DNA of 35,312 bases from Verrucomicrobiota bacterium (GTDB lineage Bacteria; Verrucomicrobiota; Verrucomicrobiia; Limisphaerales; BJHT01): positions 1-35,312 of the forward strand of contig BJHT01000039.1 in the NCBI GenBank assembly GCA_014193395.1, in the 5' to 3' direction. Every line of letters starts with the position of its first letter. The first letter of the stretch is position 1. The notes beneath the pieces are model-generated. The model ran no database searches and was not told the origin of the DNA. It worked only from the letters and a program-made list of their open reading frames with translations. Positions 18,095 through 26,185 of this stretch are shown piece after piece. Made by a program: the position numbers and the translations under genes.

Positions 18095-18292
18095 GGTTTT
18101 GGAGTGCGGTGACTTGTCACCGCTGTCGTGAGGCGACTTGTCGCCGTCGGACCACCGAGAGCGCGGGTTTGCAACGTGGCGTTCACGGCTCGCGCCAGCG
18201 CCAACGCGCCCGCGTGGCCGAAGCCGCATGGAAGTTCGACGGCGACAAGTCGCCTGCGCAAAAGCGGTGACAAGTCACCGCACTCCAAAACC
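18095..18292. repeat. Palindrome-ended inverted-repeat element, GGTGAC type
   Basis: A 198-base element between the DUF4175-like gene and the next gene. The left end GGTTTTGGAGTGCGG leads into palindrome GCGGTGACTTGTCACCGC (18106-18123) and then GGCGACTTGTCGCC (18132-18145). The right end has the same two palindromes in reverse order with the AA centre, GGCGACAAGTCGCC (18241-18254) and GCGGTGACAAGTCACCGC (18264-18281), and finishes with the exact complement of GGTTTTGGAGTGCGG. The core of about 95 bases has no visible gene. The rest of the gap (18026-18402) is featureless apart from the AT-rich end before the next ATG. Confidence 0.88.
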
Positions 18293-18402
18293 CGGCGACG
18301 CGAAAGATTCGGGCAGGCCGCGCAGCATTTTTTGGATTGGAGTTCAAAAGGCAGAAGACGGAGACCGGCACGCGGTGAATTGAACGGCGATTATTCTTAA
18401 CT

Positions 18403-19086
18403 ATGAAACTTGGATGGCTGGCGGGAATTGGGTTGGCGTGCGTGACGGCGGGCTGGCGCGCGAGTGCGGCGGACACTGTCGCGCCCGCGGTGCCGCTGGT
18501 GAAGAACGGCGGCTTCGAGACGGTGGATCCGGCGGACAAGGACAAGCCGCAGTTTTGGGACCGGCTCGACGGCGTGGGCGTGCAGTGGACCAATGCGCCG
18601 GCGGACGACAAGGGCCGCGCGGGTGGCAAGGCGATCCGCATGAACACGGCGATTTCGGAGAAGGATTTTGTGGCGCAGTGCAAGAAGGTGGGCTTGGAGA
18701 AGTGGGTGTTCCCCGACGCCGCGGCCAATGCGATCGCGGAGACGTACGGGCTGTCGTATTACTCGGATTCCATCCCGGTGGTGAAGGGGCAGAAGTACAA
18801 GGTGACCGCGATGTTCCGCGGTCCCGGTGGCGGCGCGAAGATTTGGGTGCGCGGTTACGGGATGTTTCAGGGGGAGATGCGGCGGCGGTACGAGGCGCAG
18901 TTTTCCTGCGTCGGCAATCCGAATGCGTGGACGGAAAATTCGATGGAGTTCACGCCCTCGAAGATGCGCGATGTGTCGGAGATGAAGGTGATGCTCTATG
19001 CGTATTATCCGGCGGCGGTGTACTGGTTCGACAGCGTGAAGATCGAGCCGGTGGGCGAACCGGTGACGGGACCGCAGAAGAAGTAG
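18403..19086 (+). CDS. Exported protein with a carbohydrate-binding-like domain
   Basis: 227 residues, not assigned to a characterised family. Residues 1-22 form a signal peptide ending in ASA before ADT. The mature start VKNGGFETVDPADKDKPQFW carries the NGGFE...P..W pattern common at the start of jelly-roll modules related to CBM4/9-type carbohydrate-binding domains, and the rest is rich in alternating aromatic and hydrophobic strands, which fits a single beta-sandwich. It would act outside the cytoplasmic membrane, binding a sugar or polymer (inference). No catalytic domain is attached. It lies downstream of the large membrane protein but is separated from it by a repeat element, so co-transcription is uncertain. 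Confidence 0.75.
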   Translation: MKLGWLAGIGLACVTAGWRASAADTVAPAVPLVKNGGFETVDPADKDKPQFWDRLDGVGVQWTNAPADDKGRAGGKAIRMNTAISEKDFVAQCKKVGLEKWVFPDAAANAIAETYGLSYYSDSIPVVKGQKYKVTAMFRGPGGGAKIWVRGYGMFQGEMRRRYEAQFSCVGNPNAWTENSMEFTPSKMRDVSEMKVMLYAYYPAAVYWFDSVKIEPVGEPVTGPQKK

Positions 19087-19097
19087 CGGGGGCGCTG

Positions 19098-19275
19098 AAA
19101 AGCTCAAAGCTCAGAGCTTAAAGCTCAAAAAAAGTTTCCCAGTGCCAAGCGTCTTCGCTGCCGACAAGGATTTCCCTGATACTTGGCGTCGATCCTTCCA
19201 CGATCATCGGAGTTCGACGCGGACTTGGAGTTTGAGAATTGCTGCTTCCCTTGAGCTTTGACCTTTGAGCTTTTT
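19098..19275. repeat. Heptad-ended inverted element, copy B
   Basis: A 178-base element between convergent genes. The left end has tandem 7-base units (AAGCTCA, AAGCTCA, GAGCTTA, AAGCTCA); the right end is GCTTCCC followed by TTGAGCT, TTGACCT, TTGAGCT. The core includes CAGTGCCAAGCG and CTTGGCG words facing each other, as in copies A and C. The rest of the gap shows no gene. Confidence 0.78.
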
Positions 19276-19345
19276 GTCTCTCAGCTTCGATTCCACCCAA
19301 TTCCGCACGAAGCATCGAACCACCGAAAACAGGAGCGCGGCTGAA

Positions 19346-21406
19346 TCAGGCGGCGGGCGGCGACAGAGGCGGAGGCGGCGCGGGATTCAGCCCGGCGATC
19401 TCCATGGCGAGCACACAGACGTCGTCGCTGAAGCCGCAGCCGAGGGTGAACCGCTGCACTTCCTGCAACACCGCATCAATCAGCTCGCCGCCGTGAAAGG
19501 CCATGACCTTGCGCGCAGCTTCCTGAAGTTCCTCGACGGTGTAGAGCGTGTGGTTCGGATCCTCCACTTCAAACAGGCCATCGGTGAACAGCAACACGGC
19601 GTCGTCGGTGGTCGCGGTCATCTCCATCGTGGGATAGCTGGAACGCGCGGAGAGACCGAGGGCGGCACGACCTTTGCCGTCGTGGTTGGCCATGAGGCTG
19701 ATCTGTCCGACCTGACGCCGCAGAAGAAAGGGCCGTGGATGGCCTGCGTTGGCGAAGCGGATCGTGCCGGTCCGGAGGTCGGCGACGAGATAGAAGGCGG
19801 TGGTGAGGATGGGCGAGCCGGAGTTCCGCAGCATGGTGCAGAGATCGCGGTTGAGCCGGGTCAGGAATTTTCCGGGGTCGGTGGCCAGGGGTTTCAATTG
19901 TTCCACCAGCCCGCTGATCATGGCGGTGACGAGCGCTGCGCGGACGCCGTGGCCCATGACATCGCAGAGAAAAATTCCGGCCTCGTCATCGGAGAGCGGG
20001 AGCACGGTGAAGTAGTCGCCGCCGACGGCTTCGTTGGGGAGGTAGCGGTGATGAAAGCGCACGCGGCTGGCGTTGACGGGCGCGGCGGCGGGAAAGCTGG
20101 GATAGATGTCCGGGAGGAGATTCTGCTGGAATTCGCAGGCCATGCGCAGGTCTTTTTGCAGCTCTTCATTTTGCGATTCGAGTTCACGGCGATGCCGGTC
20201 CAGTTCGGCGTTGGCGGCCTGGAGCTGGTCCTCGGCGCGTTTTTTGGCGGTGATGTCCCAGAAAATTCCCTGCAGGCCGGTGATGACCTGGGCGGCGTCG
20301 CGGAGCGGGGTTTTGACGACTTGAACGTAGATGGTTTCGCCGCCCGGGGGACGGTGGGATTCCACGGCCTCTATGGGTTCGCCGCCTTGCAGGACGCGGC
20401 GGTCGTCGCCCTGGTATTTGGCGGCCAGCTCGGCGGGGAAGAGGTCGGCGTCGGTGCGGCCGAGAATTTTTTCCAGCGGCAGGCCGACCGTCTGGCAGAA
20501 GCGCTGGTTGGCGAAGGTGAAGCGGCCCTCGAGGTCTTTGCGAAAAATATTCTGCGGCAGGTTTTCGACCAGCGAGTGATAGAGGTGCTCGGAATCGCGG
20601 AGGCGTTCGGCGACATCCTTGCTGGCGGTGATGTCTTCGACGGTACCCTCGTAATAGAGCAAATCGCCGCCGGCCCCGCGGGCGGCGCGGACATTCTCCG
20701 TGATCCAGATGATCTCGCCGTTCTTGCGGTAAATCTGCGACTGAAAATCGGTGACCGTGTCGTGCTCCTGCATGAGGCGGATGAATTCGGCACGGCGGCC
20801 CTCCTGCACATAGAGCTTGCGGGCGATGTCGGTGACGCTGGCGGCCAGCTCCTCGGGGGAGGCGTAGCCGTAGATGCGGGCGAGGGCGGCGTTGGCCAGC
20901 AGGAAGTGGCCTTCGGGTGAGGTCTGGAAAACGCCTTCGACGATGTGCTCGAAGATCCCGTGAAATTTCTGCTCCGCGGCGATCAGCTCGTTTTCGTGCC
21001 GGTGTCGTTCAATGGCGTAGATGATCGCGCGGCTGAGGAACGGCGGCGTGAGCTGGGTGGTGATGAGATAATCGGCGGCCCCGGCGTGCTTGACCTCGAG
21101 CGCGAGGGTCTCGTCATCCACCTTGCCGAGCACGAGGAGGGGGATGGTCGGGTTGAGGAATTGCAGCAGCGGGATGTTTTGGAGGCCGGCGCCATCGGGA
21201 ATCGCGAGGTCAACGAGGACAACGTCGGGGCGCAATTCCAACAGGCGGCGCGTGCCTTCGGAGAGGCTGGCGGCCTCGGACACGTCGAACGCGGCCGCCT
21301 TCGTCTGGCCCAGCATGGGCCGCAAGTAGCGAACGAAATCCGCATCGTGCTCGATGAGGAGAACCTGATAGATGGGCGGGTTCATGTTTTGCGCCGGAAC
21401 CATCAA
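19346..21406 (-). CDS. Receiver-PAS-PAS-SpoIIE/PP2C serine phosphatase
   Basis: A 686-residue RsbU/SpoIIE-type phosphatase that would dephosphorylate a serine on an anti-sigma antagonist (family role; no such partner in the window). The N-terminal receiver (about 12-135) has phosphoacceptor D66 in VVLVDLAIPDG but lacks the conserved Lys (YLITTQ) and has a partly altered acidic pocket. PAS domains follow at about 146-265 and 272-395, then a coiled linker with LESQNEELQKDL, then the phosphatase domain (about 445-670) with VGGDYF, CDVMGHG, TDGLFE and FSDDVCVLAM, the metal-binding aspartates of PP2C. A Pro-rich tail ends the protein. A second start at 21385 (MNPPIY) is equally possible; neither has a clear ribosome site. 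Confidence 0.88.
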   Translation of the reverse strand: MMVPAQNMNPPIYQVLLIEHDADFVRYLRPMLGQTKAAAFDVSEAASLSEGTRRLLELRPDVVLVDLAIPDGAGLQNIPLLQFLNPTIPLLVLGKVDDETLALEVKHAGAADYLITTQLTPPFLSRAIIYAIERHRHENELIAAEQKFHGIFEHIVEGVFQTSPEGHFLLANAALARIYGYASPEELAASVTDIARKLYVQEGRRAEFIRLMQEHDTVTDFQSQIYRKNGEIIWITENVRAARGAGGDLLYYEGTVEDITASKDVAERLRDSEHLYHSLVENLPQNIFRKDLEGRFTFANQRFCQTVGLPLEKILGRTDADLFPAELAAKYQGDDRRVLQGGEPIEAVESHRPPGGETIYVQVVKTPLRDAAQVITGLQGIFWDITAKKRAEDQLQAANAELDRHRRELESQNEELQKDLRMACEFQQNLLPDIYPSFPAAAPVNASRVRFHHRYLPNEAVGGDYFTVLPLSDDEAGIFLCDVMGHGVRAALVTAMISGLVEQLKPLATDPGKFLTRLNRDLCTMLRNSGSPILTTAFYLVADLRTGTIRFANAGHPRPFLLRRQVGQISLMANHDGKGRAALGLSARSSYPTMEMTATTDDAVLLFTDGLFEVEDPNHTLYTVEELQEAARKVMAFHGGELIDAVLQEVQRFTLGCGFSDDVCVLAMEIAGLNPAPPPPLSPPAA

Positions 21407-21582
21407 TGATTGGCGCGCCGGTTGCCAGTCCGAGTTTGGGTGTCAAGCGAGCCGCCCGCTGTCGGCGCGCGGGCGGCCCGTAACGCCAGTCAGCCCGGAG
21501 AGGCTGGGATGCTGCGAATCTTGCGGCCTCGCCCAGCGCTTCCGGGCTTGGCGTCAGAGCAGGCGCAGCCCGACGCCATGAC

Positions 21583-21623
21583 ACGTAAAAATAAAAAGCC
21601 CGGCCTCATCACGAGGCCGGGCT
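21583..21623 (-). terminator. Rho-independent terminator after the EF-hand gene
   Basis: On the minus strand, AGCCCGGCCTC and its complement form a perfect 11-bp stem (21597-21607 with 21613-21623) with a 5-base loop, followed by TTTTTATTTTT. It lies 20 bases past the stop of the gene ending at 21643 and separates it from the phosphatase gene at 21406, so the two are probably separate transcription units. Confidence 0.92.
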
Positions 21624-21642
21624 GCGTTGCGGTCAGCGGGAT

Positions 21643-23838
21643 TTACTTGGCCGGAGCCGGGGCCGGGGCCGGAGCCGCCGGAGCCTCGACCGCCGACTTG
21701 GCCGGCTTGCCGAGCTTGCCATCCGACCACTCGTGAATCTTGCCGAATTTGTCCAGGCCGACATAGGCAAGGGCGAGGATGATGAGGAACACGATGACCT
21801 TCGGCCACGGGCTGCTCGGTTCCGCATACGGATCGACCGGGTTGTAATCCGCGCCGGCAGGCAGTTTGGCCACGTCGGTGAGGGAACCGCCGAAGGGCAC
21901 GTTGAGTTTGGCCTTGGCGTTTACGGCCCAGCCGTTGGCGTCGAGAATCGGGCCGAGGTTGCGTTGGCGGAGCTTGAGCCACGCCACCAGCATCGAGGGG
22001 CCGGAGATGGCGAGGATGATGCCCAGCAGTCCGAGCGGCATCCAGGCGCCGAGACTGATGAACCCGGAGATGAGACCACCAATCAACGTGCCGATGGCTC
22101 CGACACCGACGCCTAACGCGGCGACCACGCCCACGTCGAACTTCTTCGGCTCCGGCGCGGCCTTGGTTTTGTCCGCATTGGCGACCGCCGTGGCAGCACC
22201 GGCAACCTTCGCGTCAGCCGCGGCCTCGGCGGCGGCGGCGCGCTTGGCGGCCATTTCCTCGATCATCCGGACGAACTTTTTGTAAGGCGCCCAGAAGGCT
22301 TGGCGGATGCTGATCGGGTTATCGACGATCTTGGTGATCGTGGCATCCCAATCGCGACCTTTGCGGTCGTAGAAGATGCCGTTGCGCCCGACCATGAGGT
22401 TGTCGGAGTCGCCATCGGTGAACGCGGCGGCGATGGTCATCTTCTCGCCGGAGGGCCGGGTGCAATCGACATAGGCGAGGTAGGCCTTGGCCAGACCGGC
22501 CATGGCGGCGTGTCGGCCCCCGTCGGTGACATGAACGCACAGGTCGCAACTGCGGCCGTCGAGATACAGCGTGCCGGCCTGGAAGATGGCCTTGGCGCTG
22601 CGGCTGTAGAAGTCGCGGAAGGTGACGAAGTTATTGACCAGTTGGGCGAGGTCGCGGTTGAGCCGGACGAGCTTCTCGACGGACCCGATGGCGGCGGCCT
22701 CGGGTTCCAAGGCTTTGTCCTTGGCGATCAGGGCGCCTATGGCGTCCTTGCTTTTGCCTGCGAGAATCTGCCGCACGCGCTGGAGGCCGAGCTTCTCGAC
22801 ACTCGCGCCGGACTTCGAGCCAACCCACGTCTCGTAGGCGGCGACTTTGCCCGCGATTGTCGTCCACTCAGATTCCGTCAGGCTGGTCTTGTCGCCGAGC
22901 AGCGGTTTGACGACGGCGGATTGCAGCGTCGCCAGCGCGCCGGCCCACGCGGGGTTCACGCCTTCCTTCAGCGCGAGCGGCTTGCCAGCTTCGACCTTGG
23001 CCAGCGGAAAACCGGAGACTTCGGCGGCGCTGATCGAGAGATCCTTGGCGGCGAGGGTGAGATATTCCTTTTCTTCACGATTCAACGCCGCGATGGCGCG
23101 GGGATCGAACGCGGCGAGACGGCAGCGGGAGAAATAGTCGTCAACCTTGGCTTTGACCGCCTTGACGGCACCTACGGCACCGGCGGTGGCATCGCCCAGC
23201 GGCAGGATATTGGCGGCGTCGCTCTCGGCCTTTTTGTTCCAGTCGGAGAAGGCGGCGGCATCGGCGAAGAATTGATCCACCTTGCCTTGGGAAACCCCGG
23301 GCTTGCCGCTGCGATCAGTTTCTGCGCCGAGGCAGGCGATGATGTCGGCAATGACGGCCTTGGTGTCGGCGTCGCTGGCGGCGTCGGCGGGAATGATGCC
23401 GTCGCCATTGAACACGGTCTGCGCGAAAATCTTGGTCGGGTCAGCGAAGTCCTCGATCGCAATGGCCGTGGCGTCTTTCTTGCCGAGGTTCGTTAGCACC
23501 TGTTTGGCGGAAGCGAGGAGTTGCTTGCCCGCGGCCGTGGAATCATTGATCGAACTGAGGGAGAGGGAGGACGATCCCTTGAGCAGGTCGTCGGCATTTT
23601 TCACCGCCTGACCGGCCCATTGCGTGGCCGCGATCAGCTCCGGCGCGCGGATGCGCCCGTCCTTGTCGATGTCGATGAGGTCGAGCGTCTTCGGGTCAAA
23701 TTCAATGCCGCGGGTGGGGCAGGCGAGGGCGACCCAGAGCTTTTGGTCGAGGCTGCCGAGGTTCAGCAGGTCGGCACCAGTTTCCAGCCGGACTTGGTCA
23801 AAGCCGCCGGCGCGATAGAATTTCCAATTGTGTTTCAT
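21643..23838 (-). CDS. Large EF-hand protein with C-terminal membrane segments
   Basis: 731 residues, function unknown. A canonical EF-hand loop at residues 56-67 (DIDKDGRIRAPE) has acidic ligands at 56, 58, 60 and 67 and Gly at 61; weaker EF-like loops appear near FNGDGIIPAD and DRSGKPGVS. A long helical region follows, then a segment with LYLDGRSCDLCVHVTDGG and a Cys-containing YVDCTRPSGEK. An Ala-rich linker leads to at least two membrane spans (about 570-625) and a further one near 695 (VIVFLIILALAYVG). The likely topology is a membrane-anchored protein with a large soluble, perhaps calcium-responsive, domain (inference). No signal peptide is visible, so the large N-terminal part may be cytoplasmic. 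It ends in a strong terminator. Confidence 0.78.
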   Translation of the reverse strand: MKHNWKFYRAGGFDQVRLETGADLLNLGSLDQKLWVALACPTRGIEFDPKTLDLIDIDKDGRIRAPELIAATQWAGQAVKNADDLLKGSSSLSLSSINDSTAAGKQLLASAKQVLTNLGKKDATAIAIEDFADPTKIFAQTVFNGDGIIPADAASDADTKAVIADIIACLGAETDRSGKPGVSQGKVDQFFADAAAFSDWNKKAESDAANILPLGDATAGAVGAVKAVKAKVDDYFSRCRLAAFDPRAIAALNREEKEYLTLAAKDLSISAAEVSGFPLAKVEAGKPLALKEGVNPAWAGALATLQSAVVKPLLGDKTSLTESEWTTIAGKVAAYETWVGSKSGASVEKLGLQRVRQILAGKSKDAIGALIAKDKALEPEAAAIGSVEKLVRLNRDLAQLVNNFVTFRDFYSRSAKAIFQAGTLYLDGRSCDLCVHVTDGGRHAAMAGLAKAYLAYVDCTRPSGEKMTIAAAFTDGDSDNLMVGRNGIFYDRKGRDWDATITKIVDNPISIRQAFWAPYKKFVRMIEEMAAKRAAAAEAAADAKVAGAATAVANADKTKAAPEPKKFDVGVVAALGVGVGAIGTLIGGLISGFISLGAWMPLGLLGIILAISGPSMLVAWLKLRQRNLGPILDANGWAVNAKAKLNVPFGGSLTDVAKLPAGADYNPVDPYAEPSSPWPKVIVFLIILALAYVGLDKFGKIHEWSDGKLGKPAKSAVEAPAAPAPAPAPAK

Positions 23839-24302
23839 ACTGATTTTTTTCCGTCGTTTGTTGGTCGATCCACAAGATCAACGGCAGCGACGCTAGGTAT
23901 GCAGGGCCGGGGGGTAAATGCGTAAGTTTACTCGTTTCGCTCCGCCGTCGTGCGTCCCTTGGGTGCGGCGGCGGCGGAAGCCCAAGGATGAAACGGGAGA
24001 TATCCAATCGCCGCACGAGGCCGTGCCGATCCTCAGCCGTGACCGGTCAGTCGAACCGAAGCTGTTGGGCCACCGAGACGCGCGCCGTGAGGATGTTGCG
24101 GGTGTCCGGGCCGCCAGTTCAGCCCGCCACCAATTTGTCCCTTTCCCTTCCCTTGCTCCAAATTCCCCGGTCAAATTCGGCCCCGCGCGCAGCCGCATCG
24201 TCCCGCGCCGCCAATCAAATTGCCCCTGTCGCGCCACGCCCGGAGCGCACCCCGGTCCCAGGATTTTGGAGTGTTCCGTTGCTCATCGCCGCCTTCCCGC
24301 TG
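23839..24302. other. Intergenic region upstream of the EF-hand gene
   Basis: About 460 bases without a recognisable gene. Open frames exist on both strands here but carry no conserved motif and no ribosome site. The promoter of the minus-strand EF-hand gene should lie at its left end; an AT-rich AAAAAAATCAGT directly precedes that ATG. Confidence 0.45.
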
Positions 24303-24392
24303 TGCGTTCCTTCCGATCTCTGCGGTGTTCCACTCCGCGCCCCGACAATTGGGGCGTTTCCTCAAAACACCGCAGAGATTGGAAGGAACGCA
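24303..24392. repeat. 27-bp inverted repeat with inner stem
   Basis: Arms 24303-24329 and 24366-24392 are inverted copies with a single mismatch; the core word of the arm is TTCCTTCCRATCTCTGCGG. The spacer contains a second stem CGCCCC/GGGGCG (24338-24356). A partial extra copy (CCGATCTCTGCGGTTTCCG) lies at about 24535-24555. The next 190 bases up to the aminomutase stop hold no gene. Confidence 0.8.
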
Positions 24393-24580
24393 AAGAGGGA
24401 AAGTCCGGATGCGCGCGCACCGCGTACTTACTCACTGCGCACGCATTCCCTGCGGAGGCGGTCAGAGTTTTGCCTTCCCCCTTGCCGTTCCACGCGCTCC
24501 GCGTTGGCTGTGGCCCCGCCGTCCTGGGATGATCCGATCTCTGCGGTTTCCGTTCCCGTTTTCAACGGTTGAGAAACCGC

Positions 24581-25822
24581 TCAGACCAGTTCCGGCTCCG
24601 CGATTTCGCGCGGCGCGGCGAAGAGCGGCGTGCCGTCCCGGGCTTCGGGATACTCGAAAATTTTCCCTTCGAAATTGCGGATGACCACGCGGTCGGCGTT
24701 GCGGCTGAGCACGTACTCGGGATTGACCGGCACCTTGCCGCCACCACCGGGCGCATCGATGACATACTGCGGCACCGCGTAACCGGTCGTGTGCCCCCGG
24801 AGACTTTCCATCACCTCGAGGCCCTTGCGCACGCTGGCTCGCAGATGCGCGGACCCGGCGATGAGGTCGCACTGATAGAGATAGTAGGGCTTCACGCGGC
24901 ACAGCAGCAGTTTTTGCAGATGGGCGCGCATCACGAGCGGGTCGTCGTTCACGTGCTTGAGCAGCACGGACTGGTTGCCCAGCGGAATGCCCGCGCCCGC
25001 CAGGCGGCCCAGGGCGTCGCGCACTTCGGTGGTCAGTTCGCGCGGATGGTTCGAGTGAATGCTCACAAACAGCGGATGAAACTGGCGCAACATCGCGCAC
25101 AAGTCCGGCGTGATGCGTTGTGGCAGAAAAATCGGAATGCGCGTGCCGATGCGGACAAACTCGACATGCGGGATCGCGCGCAGGCGGCTGAGGAGCGTCT
25201 CGAGTTTTTCATCGCTCAACAGCAGCGGATCCCCGCCGCTCAACAGCACGTCGCGAACGGCGGGCGTGCGCCGGATGTAATCAATCTGCTGCTCGAAGTT
25301 CGGATGAAAATCGTACCCCGTGGCGTTGCTCACCAGCCGCGAGCGCGTGCAGTAGCGGCAATACGCCGCGCAGCGGTCGGTCACCAGAAAGAGCACGCGG
25401 TCCGGGTAGCGATGCACCAGGCCGGGCACGGGTGAATGCGAATCTTCGCCGCACGGGTCGCTCATTTCCCATGGCGCGGTGTGGGTTTCCTCAAGGCGGG
25501 GAATGACCTGCGAGCGGATGGGGCAGCGTTCGTCACTGGCGTCGATCAGGTTGAAAAAGTAGGGCGTGATGGCCATCGCCAGCTTGGTGTTGGCAAGCTG
25601 GGTGCCGGCGTATTCCTCGGGGGTCAGCGTGGGCAGAAAGCGCTGGAGCTGCCCGAGCGAGGTGATGCGGTGCTTGAGCTGCCAGCGCCAGTCGTTCCAG
25701 TCGTGCTCGGAAACATTCGCCCAGAATCCGCGGCCGGCGCTGTGAAATTGTTTCAACTGATTCAGGACTGCTGACGCCGATTCAGCGGACCGGCCGGCGT
25801 CATCTGCCACGAGATTATCCAT
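24581..25822 (-). CDS. kamA: Lysine 2,3-aminomutase family radical SAM enzyme
   Basis: Converts L-lysine to L-beta-lysine using S-adenosylmethionine, a 4Fe-4S cluster and pyridoxal phosphate. 413 residues, the usual length. The cluster motif is C151-x3-C155-x2-C158 (in TDRCAAYCRYCTRSR), the SAM-binding GGDP lies at 196-199, the PLP lysine is K363 in DAPGGGGKVPV, and the residues known to bind the lysine side chain correspond to D319 (YQCDL) and D356 (VIDAPGG). Their presence argues for a true lysine enzyme rather than the shorter EpmB, which acts on EF-P, or a glutamate mutase. No beta-lysine acetyltransferase gene (ablB) is adjacent, so whether it serves osmoprotection is open. It appears monocistronic. 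Confidence 0.9.
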   Translation of the reverse strand: MDNLVADDAGRSAESASAVLNQLKQFHSAGRGFWANVSEHDWNDWRWQLKHRITSLGQLQRFLPTLTPEEYAGTQLANTKLAMAITPYFFNLIDASDERCPIRSQVIPRLEETHTAPWEMSDPCGEDSHSPVPGLVHRYPDRVLFLVTDRCAAYCRYCTRSRLVSNATGYDFHPNFEQQIDYIRRTPAVRDVLLSGGDPLLLSDEKLETLLSRLRAIPHVEFVRIGTRIPIFLPQRITPDLCAMLRQFHPLFVSIHSNHPRELTTEVRDALGRLAGAGIPLGNQSVLLKHVNDDPLVMRAHLQKLLLCRVKPYYLYQCDLIAGSAHLRASVRKGLEVMESLRGHTTGYAVPQYVIDAPGGGGKVPVNPEYVLSRNADRVVIRNFEGKIFEYPEARDGTPLFAAPREIAEPELV

Positions 25823-25893
25823 GTGCGGGCGAGCATAAGATTGAGGTCCGAACTGTCAAGCAAGCCGCCCGCGCCGGTTGACGCGAGACCGGG

Positions 25894-26171
25894 GAAAAGC
25901 TCCAAGGACAAAGCTCAAGGCTCAAGGAAAGTGCCAATTTCCAAGCCCCGGGGGGCAGATTTGGGCGGTGGCGGCGTGCTGCCGGCGCCGGTGCCTGCAA
26001 GTTCGGACGGCGCCTCGCCCCGCGAGTCGAAGCCGGATCGCGGACTCCTCCATCACTCGTACCCGGAAAAACCGTGCTGCTCGCGCCCGGTGTGTTGCCG
26101 CCCTCCCTGGCGCTTGGCGCTTGGTGCTTCCCTTGAGCTTTGTGCTTTGTGCTTGGAGCTTCGCCCCGCGC
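25894..26171. repeat. Heptad-ended inverted element, copy C
   Basis: The largest copy, about 278 bases, between kamA and the next minus-strand gene. The left end has units AAGCTCC, AAGGACA, AAGCTCA, AGGCTCA; the right end has GCTTGGCGCTTGGTGCTTCC followed by TTGAGCT, TTGTGCT, TTGTGCT, TGGAGCT. The left end is nearly identical to the complement of the right end of copy A, so the ends are interchangeable inverted copies. No gene is visible in the core. It ends 15 bases before the stop of the adjacent gene. Confidence 0.78.
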
Positions 26172-26185
26172 CCCGCTTTCCTAGT

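Noticed and set aside
19265-20920. A 551-codon plus-strand frame
   Set aside because: It is antisense to the SpoIIE-type phosphatase and begins inside a heptad element.
24581-25822. EpmB or glutamate 2,3-aminomutase instead of lysine 2,3-aminomutase
   Set aside because: The length and the two lysine-binding Asp residues fit the lysine enzyme, although activity is untested.
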